This document shows, in pieces, positions 44,155 to 53,221 of a stretch of 64,000 nucleotides of DNA. The stretch comes from G963691885 sp963691885. Its GTDB lineage: Bacteria; Pseudomonadota; Alphaproteobacteria; UBA8366; Aestuariispiraceae. The DNA is taken from the NCBI GenBank assembly GCA_963691885.1, contig OY829843.1, positions 3,534,001 to 3,598,000 of the forward strand, in the 5' to 3' direction. The notes under the pieces were generated by a model. The model did not search any database. It was not told where the DNA came from and was given only the letters and a program-made list of their open reading frames with translations. Within the stretch, counting starts at the first letter, position 1; each line of letters begins with the position of its first letter. A program made the position numbers and the translations under genes.

Positions 44155-46842
44155 TTATTCAACCATGTCTTTGCAGTGATTCCACCATGTGATGGTCTTT
44201 TCCGCGCTATGGGTGAGTTCGGCAAAATATCCTTCAATTACGACAAGATCATCGCCCTCTTCTTCAATCTTTTTGGCAATGCTGCATAGTTGAGTTGCAG
44301 CCATAGATCCGCAAGATCCGCGTATCGTATGGGCGGCTTTGTGGACATGGGCCACGTCACCGTTGCGGATACCGGTTTGTATTTCCGACAATTGGTTTTC
44401 CAGAGCGGCAGGCGCTTTATTCAAAAGAATTTGTGTTGTTTCAGGTCCCATAACCTCAAACAGCTTCTTGAGTTGCGCCGGGTCGCCAATATCTGAAGAT
44501 TCTGGTTCCAGCGCGCTGGCCGCAATGACCTCCGCCGCGGTTGCGATTTTTGCGGATTCATTTGGCCGTTCATCAACTGCAGACTTCTGCAGAGCCCGCA
44601 TTAACTGCTGTTCCGTGAAGGGTTTTGTCAAAACACTGTTCATGCCGGCTTCCATGAAAAGCTTATGGCGATCTGAAAAAGCCTCCGCGGTCAGGCCAAG
44701 GATTGGGATGTCTTTCCCGTGACCGAGTTTGCGGATCGCCTGCGTTGCTTCTATCCCGTTCATTTCCGGCATATGAACATCCATCAAGATCAGGTCTGTC
44801 CACCTTTCTTCCTGATCCCGGGTCATGGCGTCGACCGCAAGCTTTCCGTTTTCAACATGGCGAACCGTATGCCCCAGCTTCGTTAGGAATGAGCACGCAA
44901 TTGTAGCATTAACCTCGTTGTCCTCTGCCAAGAGGATATTCATGGCGGCAACATCAGATTGCGCCGGGTCAGCGTCGCTCGTTGTCGCCCAGTGTTCGGT
45001 GGAGGCAGCTTTCAGGTAAAAAGGGATGTAGACATGGAATGTACTGCCGCGCCCCAGTTCACTCTCTGCAAAAATAACGCCCCCCATCATTTCCGTCAGT
45101 TTCCGCACAATAGACAGTCCCAATCCAGTGCCCCCATGTTTCCGGGAGATCGAATTGTCCTCCTGCGCGAAGGCTTCGAAAATAGCCTCCAGGCGATCTT
45201 GGGCTATTCCAGGTCCTGTATCTTTGACAGAAAAATGGATCACGCAGTCTCTTTCGTCCGTAATCCCATCTACCTTTGCTGTCGACTGCTCAATTGCCAG
45301 CGTGATTGAACCTTCGGCGGTAAACTTTACGGCGTTTGACAACAGGTTCCAGATAACCTGGCGTAGCCGCTCTGGGTCGCCTTCCAGAGCGTGTGCGATT
45401 TCGACGCCGTTGGTAACGCGCAAGTCAATTAATTTGTCGTCTGCAAGGGACTGAAAAGGCGAAGCGATTGATGAGATGAAATCCTTCAGCTCAAACGTCA
45501 TGGTTTCCAGTTCGACGCTTCCGGCCTCAATCCGGCTCATGTCCAACACATCGCTGATGATGGTTAGCAGCGTACGCCCTGATGAAAGAATGGTGTCGAC
45601 CTTGGCCCTTTGATCGTCGTCGAGATCCGTATCAGTCAACAATTGCGCCAGTCCTAGCACACCGTTCAGAGGGGTGCGGATCTCGTGGCTCATGGTTGCA
45701 AGGAAACTTGATTTGGCCGAACTCGCTTTTTCGGCGGCTTCTCTTGCTTCTTCAGCATCGAGGGCCATCAGAACCGCTTTGGATTCACTTTCCTGCAACT
45801 GGCTTGTCCGCAGTTGAACCATCTTTTCGAGTTCCAACTGGGTATCCCGCATCGAGTCCTGGGCCTGGATCCGATCAATGGAGATTGTCAGCAGGCGCAG
45901 GGTTTCGCGCACGATCTCAGATGTTGATTCTACCGGAACCGATTTGCCGCGACAGAAAAACACAAGAATTCCGTAGATCTCGCTGTCACTGTTCTGCACC
46001 GGGCAGATTGAGCAGGAGGTGAGGTTGTGATCGATAAAAGCCTCCTTCAACGGGGCCCAGGCCGGATCGGCTTTTAAGTTTTCACACAGATAATGGTCGC
46101 CGCCCAGAATGGCCGGCAGAAACGGTAAAGTGTCTCCCTGGTTAAACTGGCGGAAGTGGTGAAACGGGTCCGGCAGGCTTGGCGCAGCCAGCAGGGACAG
46201 GTTCCGGCGGCTTTCGTCAAACACATACACCGCACTGTGAAAACCGGGATGTGCCTCTTCCGTCGTTTTGAGAAGAACTTCTACAACCTCGCTTAGTCTT
46301 CTGTTGGCGGCCAGCAGCTCCAGCGCATGACTGCGCCCTCTTTGCAAGGCTTCCACACGTTTCAGGTTTGTGATGTCTGATTGAAGAATGAGTGTGCCGC
46401 CGTCTTTCAGGCGTTTGTGCTTGATTTGATAGATCCGGCCGCTGGCGTGCTGTGTTTCCGAGACGTTATCGATGATTTCCCGACGCTGTTCCAGGCGCAT
46501 TTGAATCCATGCATCGGGGTCGGCGCGGGCGAGCGGATGATCAATCAGTCCAGAGTCGAGACTTCGTCGCATTAGTTGTTCCTGGCTGTAATTAACAATT
46601 TCCTGCTTGGGCGGTGAGTTCGGATAAATCTCGTGATATCGATCATTCGTGAAAACGATCTTCTCGTTCTCATCGTAAAGAACCACCATGTCTGACGAAC
46701 TGTCCATTGCCTCGCGCAAGCGTTCGGCTCGCGTGATGTTTTGCCGGCCCGATTGCTGCAGCCGTGCAATTTCGTCTTTCAGGCGTTCGATCTCGGCTTC
46801 AAGTTCTGCGGGTGACACTGTCATTGCCTCCTCTCGCAGCAT
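44155..46842 (-). CDS. Hybrid sensor histidine kinase (PAS-GAF-HisKA-HATPase-REC-Hpt)
   Basis: Up to 895 residues, cytoplasmic with no TM helix. In order: short coiled coil (8-45), PAS (about 45-165), GAF-like sensor (about 170-325), coiled coil (330-375), HisKA with His386 in MSHEIRTP, HATPase with Asn503, DTGPG at 541-545 and GGTGLGLSI at 570-578, receiver (about 633-755) with Asp688 in LILMDVHMPEMNG and Lys740, and Hpt with His838 in KAAHTIRGSCG. All phosphorelay residues are intact. The start could be ATG 46842 (AAGG upstream), ATG 46824 or GTG 46818 (AGGAGG at 8 nt). No response regulator is adjacent. The divergent neighbour is a DUF2336 gene. Confidence 0.92.
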   Translation of the reverse strand: MLREEAMTVSPAELEAEIERLKDEIARLQQSGRQNITRAERLREAMDSSSDMVVLYDENEKIVFTNDRYHEIYPNSPPKQEIVNYSQEQLMRRSLDSGLIDHPLARADPDAWIQMRLEQRREIIDNVSETQHASGRIYQIKHKRLKDGGTLILQSDITNLKRVEALQRGRSHALELLAANRRLSEVVEVLLKTTEEAHPGFHSAVYVFDESRRNLSLLAAPSLPDPFHHFRQFNQGDTLPFLPAILGGDHYLCENLKADPAWAPLKEAFIDHNLTSCSICPVQNSDSEIYGILVFFCRGKSVPVESTSEIVRETLRLLTISIDRIQAQDSMRDTQLELEKMVQLRTSQLQESESKAVLMALDAEEAREAAEKASSAKSSFLATMSHEIRTPLNGVLGLAQLLTDTDLDDDQRAKVDTILSSGRTLLTIISDVLDMSRIEAGSVELETMTFELKDFISSIASPFQSLADDKLIDLRVTNGVEIAHALEGDPERLRQVIWNLLSNAVKFTAEGSITLAIEQSTAKVDGITDERDCVIHFSVKDTGPGIAQDRLEAIFEAFAQEDNSISRKHGGTGLGLSIVRKLTEMMGGVIFAESELGRGSTFHVYIPFYLKAASTEHWATTSDADPAQSDVAAMNILLAEDNEVNATIACSFLTKLGHTVRHVENGKLAVDAMTRDQEERWTDLILMDVHMPEMNGIEATQAIRKLGHGKDIPILGLTAEAFSDRHKLFMEAGMNSVLTKPFTEQQLMRALQKSAVDERPNESAKIATAAEVIAASALEPESSDIGDPAQLKKLFEVMGPETTQILLNKAPAALENQLSEIQTGIRNGDVAHVHKAAHTIRGSCGSMAATQLCSIAKKIEEEGDDLVVIEGYFAELTHSAEKTITWWNHCKDMVE

Positions 46843-47227
46843 GAAGCCTTGAATCCGGATACGACTTCATAAGAATAAGAGGCTATCATGGTTTTTCACG
46901 AGATGTCACATGGTGGCAAATAAATGTGATCACAGATTTTCCTGCTACATTTCGTCACTATTTATTGTCTCAGAAGATGTAATGGCTTGAATGTCCCGCA
47001 ACTCCGTGACTATATTAGGGGGCGGTATTTTGGTAAACATCGACTATCGTGCAGAGAAGATTGTCCGGCGACAGGGTTTTATACCGTCGTCTGCTGACGC
47101 TCTGCCGGTGAAAGCACATAAAATCAAGGTTCTAGGTCTGAACACGAAACAGGCTAGGAGCAGTTTTAAGCGGGATAACAGGGGCCTCGCTCATTTGGTG
47201 ACCCCGAAGGATGAGAAACGCATTAAC
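46843..47227. promoter_or_regulatory. Divergent intergenic region, histidine kinase / DUF2336
   Basis: 385 bp taken as noncoding. 46860-46990 is AT-rich and probably holds both promoters. An in-frame extension of the DUF2336 gene opens at 46991, but its 79 residues resemble no family and lack a strong ribosome site, so I exclude it. No clear -35/-10 or operator stands out. Confidence 0.45.
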
Positions 47228-48379
47228 ATGACCTCGGATGATCAACCAGGATCGGTGATTTCGACGTCTCAGCTGGTGTCCTTGATGACACTCGCTGAAG
47301 ACAAGTCGGGTTCTGGCCGCCTGCGATTGACCGAGGAGCTGGGCAAGATCGCGACTTTCAACCTGAACCGCAATGATCATCCCGACCAATGCGACTTGAT
47401 GAACGGTATTTTCGAAAGTCTTGTGAAGACCACGGAACTGGAAATACGAAAACGGATCGCCCTGGAATTGTGCAGCCTGGACTGGATTAGCAAGGATCTA
47501 GTTTTCAGACTGGCCACCGATGAAATTGACGTCGCGCAACCTGTGCTGGAACACAGCCTGTTGCTGGACAATCAAGATCTGGTTCGGATTGTTCGCCAGA
47601 AAGCGGTTGACCATCGCCTCACGATATCGGCTCGCCCGGATGTGGGAGAGGCTGTCTCTGATGCTCTCGCCAGTTTCAATGAGCCGCCGGTTCTGGTCAG
47701 CCTGCTGCAGAACCAAAAAGCAAAACTGTCCGCAACGACGATCGAATTCCTGACCGAGGCATCTCGGCACAGAAATGAATATCGTGGGCCGTTGCTGCGC
47801 CGTGAAGATATTCCGGCGGAAGTGTTTGCGAAGCTGGCCAGTCGCATTGCGGATTTTGTGCGGTCAGACATTGCGCAGAAACATAATGTGCCAATTGATG
47901 CATTGGCGGATATTGCCCGGCATGCTGCAGAGGACCTGCTTGTCACACCTGTAGGGCTTGATACAACGGCGCTCGAACGCGCGACCCTTCAGTTCGCGGC
48001 TGAATTGGAAGCCGTTGAGGGCGGCCCGGCCATTCCGTTTTGGCAAGGGCATGCGGGGGTTTTTGAAGGCCGGTTGATGACGCGAACCGGTTTGGACCGA
48101 AACAGCGTTCATATATTGATCCATGAGTTGGCCCCCTTCGGCATTGCGTTGCTGGCGCGCTATGTTGAGATGACGCCGGAGGATTTCGCAAATGCCTGCC
48201 GGGCGCTTTACAGCAACCGTCTGATTGCTGGAAAGACACGTGATCTGTCACTGCGTCCCTTTGAAGGGGCCTATCAGGCCATTAAAAAGGAAGCCGCCAC
48301 GCGTTTCATAGAACGTCTGCAAGAAGATCCCGGTCTGTTGCGGGATCTGGATGTTTCCGCATTGGTCCGACTACGCTGA
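47228..48379 (+). CDS. DUF2336 protein
   Basis: 383 residues from ATG 47228, where the family-like sequence begins (SVISTSQLVSLMTLAEDKSGSGRLRLTEELGKI). All-helical, HEAT-like repeats with paired helices (VFRLATDEIDVAQPVLEHSLLLDNQDLVRIVR; AVSDALASFNEPPVLVSLLQNQ), as in DUF2336. The ribosome site is weak, and the frame is open back to 46991. The function of the family is unknown; the divergent hybrid kinase makes a signalling role worth considering. A second, broken DUF2336 gene lies at 27957-29221. It overlaps the convergent PhyH gene by 9 bp. Confidence 0.82.
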   Translation: MTSDDQPGSVISTSQLVSLMTLAEDKSGSGRLRLTEELGKIATFNLNRNDHPDQCDLMNGIFESLVKTTELEIRKRIALELCSLDWISKDLVFRLATDEIDVAQPVLEHSLLLDNQDLVRIVRQKAVDHRLTISARPDVGEAVSDALASFNEPPVLVSLLQNQKAKLSATTIEFLTEASRHRNEYRGPLLRREDIPAEVFAKLASRIADFVRSDIAQKHNVPIDALADIARHAAEDLLVTPVGLDTTALERATLQFAAELEAVEGGPAIPFWQGHAGVFEGRLMTRTGLDRNSVHILIHELAPFGIALLARYVEMTPEDFANACRALYSNRLIAGKTRDLSLRPFEGAYQAIKKEAATRFIERLQEDPGLLRDLDVSALVRLR

Positions 48380-49183
48380 GAAGGTAACGGGAAACTCCGG
48401 CGCTTCCAGGGGATCCCCGTCTTTCATTGTCAGACCCTGTATCGGTGGGGACCCTTTGCCCTGACGGTCGATATAAATCGCATCATCGCCAACAAACCTC
48501 GCTGAAAACACGCGACGGCGCTTCTCTCGTCCCGTATTCGCCGCAGCACCATGGATGGTTCGAAAATTGAACGCAACGGCGTCACCCGGGTTCACCGCCC
48601 AACTCTTGATGTTGTATTGATCCCTGTTGGCATCAATATCGGGCATCTCGACGGCTGTGTCGCCTTCGTAAAGGTCGGTTCCATCGAATCTCTTTGGTTT
48701 ATGCAGGCGCCCCCAGGCATGCGATCCAGCGATACATTGAAGCGATGTTTCCCGTGGGACAGGGTCAAGGGGGATCCAGAAACTGACGGATTGTTGGCCG
48801 CCGACGCAGTAATAGGGCTGATCCTGATGCCAGGGTGTCACGATTGAGTTGCCAGGTTCCTTGACCAGCACGTGGTCGTGAAAGAAGCGGCCCGTCGTGG
48901 ATCGCATGAGGGCTGCGGCAATTTCCCCGGCCGGCGAGGCATGGATAAAATCACGAAACTGTTCGACCCTTTGCCAGTTGCACAGATCCTGAAAGAAGGG
49001 TGCCGTTCCGTCATCTGGTTGATAGGACCGTTCCATGGGACTGGGATCTGCCATAATGGTTTCGATCCCCTCTCTCAATGCGGAGACCCAGGGTTCAAAA
49101 ACACCCCGCAAGACGACAACGCCATCTTCGTCGAACTGATTCACCAATGTCTGGCTAACGATCACGGCTCTTTTCCTGTTCAT
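48371..49183 (-). CDS. Phytanoyl-CoA dioxygenase (PhyH) family protein
   Basis: About 270 residues. Fe(II)-binding residues are visible: HxD in VTPWHQDQPYY and the distal histidine in FNFRTIHGAAANTG, followed by the 2-oxoglutarate-binding arginine region (RRRVFSARFVGDD). The start is uncertain: ATG 49183 has GGAG very close, and GTG 49165 has AGGA at better spacing. This family hydroxylates small or CoA-bound substrates; ectoine hydroxylase belongs here, but nothing here identifies the substrate. It overlaps the DUF2336 gene tail to tail. Confidence 0.85.
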   Translation of the reverse strand: MNRKRAVIVSQTLVNQFDEDGVVVLRGVFEPWVSALREGIETIMADPSPMERSYQPDDGTAPFFQDLCNWQRVEQFRDFIHASPAGEIAAALMRSTTGRFFHDHVLVKEPGNSIVTPWHQDQPYYCVGGQQSVSFWIPLDPVPRETSLQCIAGSHAWGRLHKPKRFDGTDLYEGDTAVEMPDIDANRDQYNIKSWAVNPGDAVAFNFRTIHGAAANTGREKRRRVFSARFVGDDAIYIDRQGKGSPPIQGLTMKDGDPLEAPEFPVTFSA

Positions 49184-49305
49184 TTCTCCAGTGGTCGGCG
49201 CGGGGCCGTCCACTGAATTTGTTGTGCCATAATTGCATTGTCTCTAGGCTTGGGCCCTGCTGACAAGAGTGCCCAAACAGCACTGTAATTTCAAGGAGTT
49301 GATGG

Positions 49306-50379
49306 ATGCAGCCTTTGGACCGTGGGTGGGTGGATATAGCCATCCGACTGACCCTGATCGCCCTGATCGCCTATTGGTCTTTCCTGTTGCTTCAACCCTT
49401 TCTGGTGACGTTGATCTGGGCTGCTATTCTGGCGGTTGCGCTGTTTCCCGTTCACCGCAGCCTTGCACGGCTGCTGGGCGGCCGGTCCGGCCCGGCGGCT
49501 GCCCTTGTCACAATTCTGGTGCTGGTGGTCATTCTTGGGCCTGTCGTCCTGATTGGCACGACACTCGCCGAGAACCTGGCTACTGTTACGGGGATGGTGC
49601 TCAACGACCAGCTTTCTATCCCACCACCCCCCGGTTCCGTTGCAGAACTACCCCTGATCGGGGGACAGCTATCTGCGCTTTGGCTATCGGCATCCGAAAG
49701 CCTGACGACGGTGCTGGAGCCCGTGCGCCCCCAGATCAAAGAGGGGGTGGTCAATATTTTGACCCTGTTTGGCAATGTCGGGTTTGGCGTCCTGCAGTTT
49801 ACGGTAGCAATACTGATCTCCGGTTTCACATATAGCCGCGTAGAGAGCATTCAGTCAGGTCTAAAGACGTTTATGAAACGCGCCGCGCCAGGCATCGGGG
49901 AGAGCTTTGTTGCCATGGCAAGCGGGACCGTTCGGGGTGTCGCCCGCGGCGTGATCGGGGTGTCTCTGCTGCAGGCCATCCTGTTTGGTCTGGGAATTCT
50001 CGTTGCAGGTGTGCCTTTGGCGGGCCTTTGGACCTTCTTGGCCTTGCTACTGGCAATCATCCAGATCGGACCGGGCTTGATCATCATACCGGTCATTATC
50101 TACACTTGGGTGACGATGGATACGGTGTCTGCCGGTTTGCTGACCGCCTATCTCGTCCCCGTGATGCTCGTCGACAATATCCTGAAGCCACTGGTGATGG
50201 GACGTGGCCTTCCCGTTCCCATGTTGCTGATCTTTATCGGTGTGATTGGCGGAACGCTTGTTCACGGCCTGATCGGCCTTTTCATTGGTCCGATTGTACT
50301 GTCTCTGGCCTATGAGCTGGGGCGCGCCTGGATCACGCTTGGTGAAGCGGAAACACCTTCCACAATTTCCAAGGCCTGA
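49306..50379 (+). CDS. AI-2E transporter family (PerM/YdiK-like) membrane protein
   Basis: A 357-residue membrane protein; ATG 49306 follows AAGGAG 7 nt upstream. Around eight TM segments; the typical centre is RGVARGVIGVSLLQAILFGLGILVAGVPLAGLWTFLALLLAIIQIGP, and the C-terminal LVDNILKPLVMGRG.. PVPMLLIFIGVIGG is the family signature. Members include permeases for autoinducer-2, protons/sodium or unknown metabolites, so the name is only a family label. It is a single gene followed by a 74-nt gap with a small hairpin. Confidence 0.88.
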   Translation: MQPLDRGWVDIAIRLTLIALIAYWSFLLLQPFLVTLIWAAILAVALFPVHRSLARLLGGRSGPAAALVTILVLVVILGPVVLIGTTLAENLATVTGMVLNDQLSIPPPPGSVAELPLIGGQLSALWLSASESLTTVLEPVRPQIKEGVVNILTLFGNVGFGVLQFTVAILISGFTYSRVESIQSGLKTFMKRAAPGIGESFVAMASGTVRGVARGVIGVSLLQAILFGLGILVAGVPLAGLWTFLALLLAIIQIGPGLIIIPVIIYTWVTMDTVSAGLLTAYLVPVMLVDNILKPLVMGRGLPVPMLLIFIGVIGGTLVHGLIGLFIGPIVLSLAYELGRAWITLGEAETPSTISKA

Positions 50380-50453
50380 CACTTCGTCGCGCCAATGTGA
50401 TTAGGCGCTGTAAGCGCTTTCAGCTAGGCTTTCACCATATAAGGGAGAAAGCC

Positions 50454-50900
50454 ATGCGATCATTATTACTCAGTCTGGCGTTAACCGTTGGTGCGTTGCC
50501 GGCTCTTGCCGCTGAACGGATCACTGTGACCGGTGAGGCCATCGATACCTGGTGCTATTATTCCGGTGTGATGGGGGCGGGCGACGCTGTTCTTGGCTCA
50601 GCCCATCATACCTGCGCTCTGTGGTGTTCAGCTGGCGGGATTCCGGTTGCTCTCATCACCGAAGAGGGTGAGGTTTACATGGTGCTGAAGATTGAGGGGG
50701 ATGATGCCTCAAACGGCGGCGACACACAGCTGAAAATTGCCAGTCATGAGATTACTGCGGACGGCATGCATTATGTGCGGGACGGCGTGAACTATCTGGT
50801 CGTGTCAGAGGTTGTGGCTGACGCAGGGATCGTGAACTTGACCCACGAGATCTTCGACGTCACGCCTGGATTTGCCATACCGGACCCGAACAAGAAATGA
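50454..50900 (+). CDS. Small exported cysteine-motif protein of an SCO operon
   Basis: 148 residues from ATG 50454 (AGGGAGAAAG ribosome site). A cleavable signal MRSLLLSLALTVGALPALA is followed by GEAIDTWCYYSGVMGAGDAVLGSAHHTCALWCSAGGIPVALI: Cys at TWC, His-His-x-Cys and CALWC, a possible metal or thiol site, then a beta-rich C-terminus. Its stop overlaps the next start (ATGA). The family is not recognised with confidence; similar proteins occur beside SCO genes. Inferred to act in the periplasm in metal or redox handling. Confidence 0.72.
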   Translation: MRSLLLSLALTVGALPALAAERITVTGEAIDTWCYYSGVMGAGDAVLGSAHHTCALWCSAGGIPVALITEEGEVYMVLKIEGDDASNGGDTQLKIASHEITADGMHYVRDGVNYLVVSEVVADAGIVNLTHEIFDVTPGFAIPDPNKK

Positions 50901-51496
50901 GTATGACACTAAGAACGATACTGGGTGCGGTCGCGTTTGCGATCCCGTTCAGTTTCACGATTGCTCTTTCCAGTGCCGCTGATTTTTCGGCGAACAGCAA
51001 GGCCAAGGAATGGGGGTTGCTGGGTGAAGAAAAGGCCACCTTCGAAGCAAAGGTTGTTGACCTGCTCTGCGAGGTTGCTGGGGATTGCCCCGCAAATTGT
51101 GGCGATGGTCGGCGTCAACTGGGCCTGCTTCGAACCAGTGACAATGTCCTTGTTTTGCCGATGAAAAACGGCCAGCCAGCCTTTTCCGGGGCCAGCACCG
51201 ATCTTCTGCCCTATTGCGGCAAACAGGTTGATGTTGATGGGGTTTTGGTCGGCGATCCGGATCAGACCACTGCAAAATTCTATATGGTCCAATTCATTCG
51301 TGAGGCCGGATCCAGTGACTGGGTAAAGGCCAATCGCTGGACCAAGGAATGGGCAAAGCGGCATCCGGAAACCAAGGGTGTCAAAGGACCCTGGTTCCGC
51401 AAAGACCCGCGCGTAAAGGCGGAGATTGCGGCGCATGGATATCTTGGTCTTGGCGCTGAAGCGGACAAAGAGTTCATCGAGTACTATTTCGAATGA
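50897..51496 (+). CDS. Exported hypothetical protein of SCO operon with CxnC motifs
   Basis: 199 residues with a signal peptide (about 1-28, ending LSSAADF). The mature N-terminal half holds Cys in VVDLLCEVAGDCPANCGDGRR and LLPYCGKQVDVDGVLVGD: four cysteines in an OB-like beta segment. The C-terminal half is charged with RHPETKGVKGPWFRKDPRVKAEI. Start and stop overlap both neighbours (ATGA at each), so the three genes are translated as one unit. Not recognised as a named family; periplasmic copper or thiol function is inferred from its position. Confidence 0.72.
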   Translation: MSMTLRTILGAVAFAIPFSFTIALSSAADFSANSKAKEWGLLGEEKATFEAKVVDLLCEVAGDCPANCGDGRRQLGLLRTSDNVLVLPMKNGQPAFSGASTDLLPYCGKQVDVDGVLVGDPDQTTAKFYMVQFIREAGSSDWVKANRWTKEWAKRHPETKGVKGPWFRKDPRVKAEIAAHGYLGLGAEADKEFIEYYFE

Positions 51497-52158
51497 AGCT
51501 TACGAGATTCTTTGCCATAGCAGGCGCTATTGCATCTGCGCTTAGCATCGGTTTGGCGTCTGTGCAGGCCCATGACGGTGTGGTTCATTACACGCCGGAA
51601 GAGGCGGCAGCCCATCTCCGGGCGACCAGACCACCGGTTGATGACGGTGCTGTCCTGCCATTCCCTGTCAAGCTGGGTGGTGCGTTTACACTCACCGACC
51701 AGCACGGGGATAAGCGCAGTGAGGTGGATCCGGATGGTGCCTATCAGCTGGTGTTCTTTGGCTATGCAAAATGTCAGGCAATTTGCACGGTGGCGCTGCC
51801 GCGAATGGCAGAGATCACAGAGCTTTCGGCAAAGGCGGGCGTGGATGTTCAGCCCATCCTGATCACAGTTGACCCGGCCCGGGATACGCCGGACGCCATG
51901 AAACCCGTATTGAAAGAGTTGCATCCGGATATGATTGGTCTGACCGGGTCAGAACAGGAACTCGCCGATGTCAGGAAGCTGTTTCAGATAGAGCGGACAA
52001 AGGTGATGGACGACCCGGTAGACGGGCCGATCTATGCCCATGGCACCTTCATCTATCTTCTGGATTCGGATGGCGAAATGGTGACCCTGTTTCCACCAAT
52101 CCTATCGCCGGAGCGGGGCGCGGAAATAGTGGCCAAATACTGGACCGCTGCGAACTGA
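51493..52158 (+). CDS. SCO1/SenC-family copper chaperone/thiol protein
   Basis: A 221-residue thioredoxin-fold protein with an N-terminal signal/anchor (MKLTRFFAIAGAIASALSIGLASVQA). The copper site is seen as the CxxxC pair in GYAKCQAICTVAL and the distal histidine in GPIYAHGTFIYLLD, all intact. SCO proteins deliver copper to the CuA site of cytochrome c oxidase or guard thiols. No oxidase genes are in the window; instead it terminates an operon with two small exported cysteine proteins. Confidence 0.9.
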   Translation: MKLTRFFAIAGAIASALSIGLASVQAHDGVVHYTPEEAAAHLRATRPPVDDGAVLPFPVKLGGAFTLTDQHGDKRSEVDPDGAYQLVFFGYAKCQAICTVALPRMAEITELSAKAGVDVQPILITVDPARDTPDAMKPVLKELHPDMIGLTGSEQELADVRKLFQIERTKVMDDPVDGPIYAHGTFIYLLDSDGEMVTLFPPILSPERGAEIVAKYWTAAN

Positions 52159-52171
52159 GCGCCCGTCTTTC

Positions 52172-52984
52172 CTAGATAAGCGACGGTGCCCGCATGCGTG
52201 TGCCAGGGGTAAGGCCGAGCGCTGTCAGAAGTGTCGGTGCCACGCTAAGCTGGCTTTCAACAGTATCTTCGACACCGGGGTTTCCTGAACCCAGATGGTA
52301 AAACGGGACGTGGATCACCTCCGGCTTTGTGCCGCCGTGGTTTCCGCCCGCATCCATCCCGTGATCGGCACTGACAAAGACCGTGTAACCCCGTTCCATC
52401 CAGCCCGGCACATAGTTTGAGAGGAAGTTGTCGGTCTTGGCCGCTGTGTGGTTATAGGTGACGGAATCGCCGCCATGTTCATGGCCCATATGGTCGCAAG
52501 CCATCGGGTGAACCAGGATGTAGTCAGGGTCGTGCCGTTTGATCAGCATGTCTGCATCCCGAAAAATCTCCGCATCGGGGTGGTCGTCCTCGATATAGAA
52601 GCGACCGTGCTGGATCATCTTTTCCGGGTTATCAACTTCGCGGTCCATGATCGGGTCGAAGGGCAACCCGTTATAAAGTTCCGCAAACCATGAATATGCG
52701 GCGGCGGCCGTTTTCCCGCCCGCCTCGCGCGTCAGGGAAAACACGTTATCCTGCTCGCTTTCCCGAACGTGGTCGTTGCTGGTGACGCCGTGATCCTGTG
52801 GGGGCGTGCCTGTATGAACCGTGTGATACAGCGGGCGGGAAAGTGAGGGCAGGGCGCATTTCAGTGTCCAGCGCCTTGCGGTTTGATGATCAACCGTGCT
52901 TTCCAGAAAGCCCATCTCGCGCTGCGCCGTATCGGCACGCAAACCATCGATCAGTATGAAAATCACTTTGTTCAAGTCAGACAT
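52172..52984 (-). CDS. Alkaline-phosphatase-superfamily phosphodiesterase/nucleotide pyrophosphatase-like protein
   Basis: A 270-residue protein without a signal peptide. Metal-site motifs: ILIDGLRADT (first aspartate), LPSLSRPLYHTVHTGT (nucleophile Ser/Thr region), HPMACDHMGHEHGG and FVSADHGMDAGGNHGG (Asp/His ligands). The product would hydrolyse phosphomonoesters or diesters; the substrate is unknown. It is convergent with the SCO operon (13 nt gap) and divergent from the Opp-type operon. Confidence 0.85.
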   Translation of the reverse strand: MSDLNKVIFILIDGLRADTAQREMGFLESTVDHQTARRWTLKCALPSLSRPLYHTVHTGTPPQDHGVTSNDHVRESEQDNVFSLTREAGGKTAAAAYSWFAELYNGLPFDPIMDREVDNPEKMIQHGRFYIEDDHPDAEIFRDADMLIKRHDPDYILVHPMACDHMGHEHGGDSVTYNHTAAKTDNFLSNYVPGWMERGYTVFVSADHGMDAGGNHGGTKPEVIHVPFYHLGSGNPGVEDTVESQLSVAPTLLTALGLTPGTRMRAPSLI

Positions 52985-53104
52985 GTCAGCCCCGGTTTCT
53001 GCTCATTCACACTGCAGGTTTATAGCAGTTCTCGCGCGTATACTATCTAACAATTCGCCGTCTTCCGTGAAATTTTCGTAACCAAAAGCGCTTTCGTTAT
53101 GTTA

Positions 53105-53133
53105 TCGACAGGGTAAAAAATCTGTCATACAGT
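53105..53133 (+). promoter_or_regulatory. Candidate sigma-70-like promoter for the Opp-type operon
   Basis: TCGACA (53105-53110) and TACAGT (53128-53133) are separated by exactly 17 nt and lie 88 nt before the binding-protein ATG. Both are plausible imperfect matches to TTGACA/TATAAT. It is a visual match only. Confidence 0.35.
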
Positions 53134-53221
53134 TAGGTTAGGCTTCCTACTCTAGTAATCGAGAAACGAGAAGCCACACGGGGATAACGCCGGGGGCTAC
53201 TCGGTTTGATAAGGGGAAGTC

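Noticed and set aside
46991..47227. N-terminal extension of the DUF2336 gene
   Set aside because: The 79 extra residues match nothing, base composition is like intergenic DNA, and family similarity begins at ATG 47228.
50403..50420. Small hairpin GCGCT/AGCGC after the AI-2E-family gene as terminator
   Set aside because: Five-bp stem with 3-nt loop and only a short T stretch; too weak to claim.
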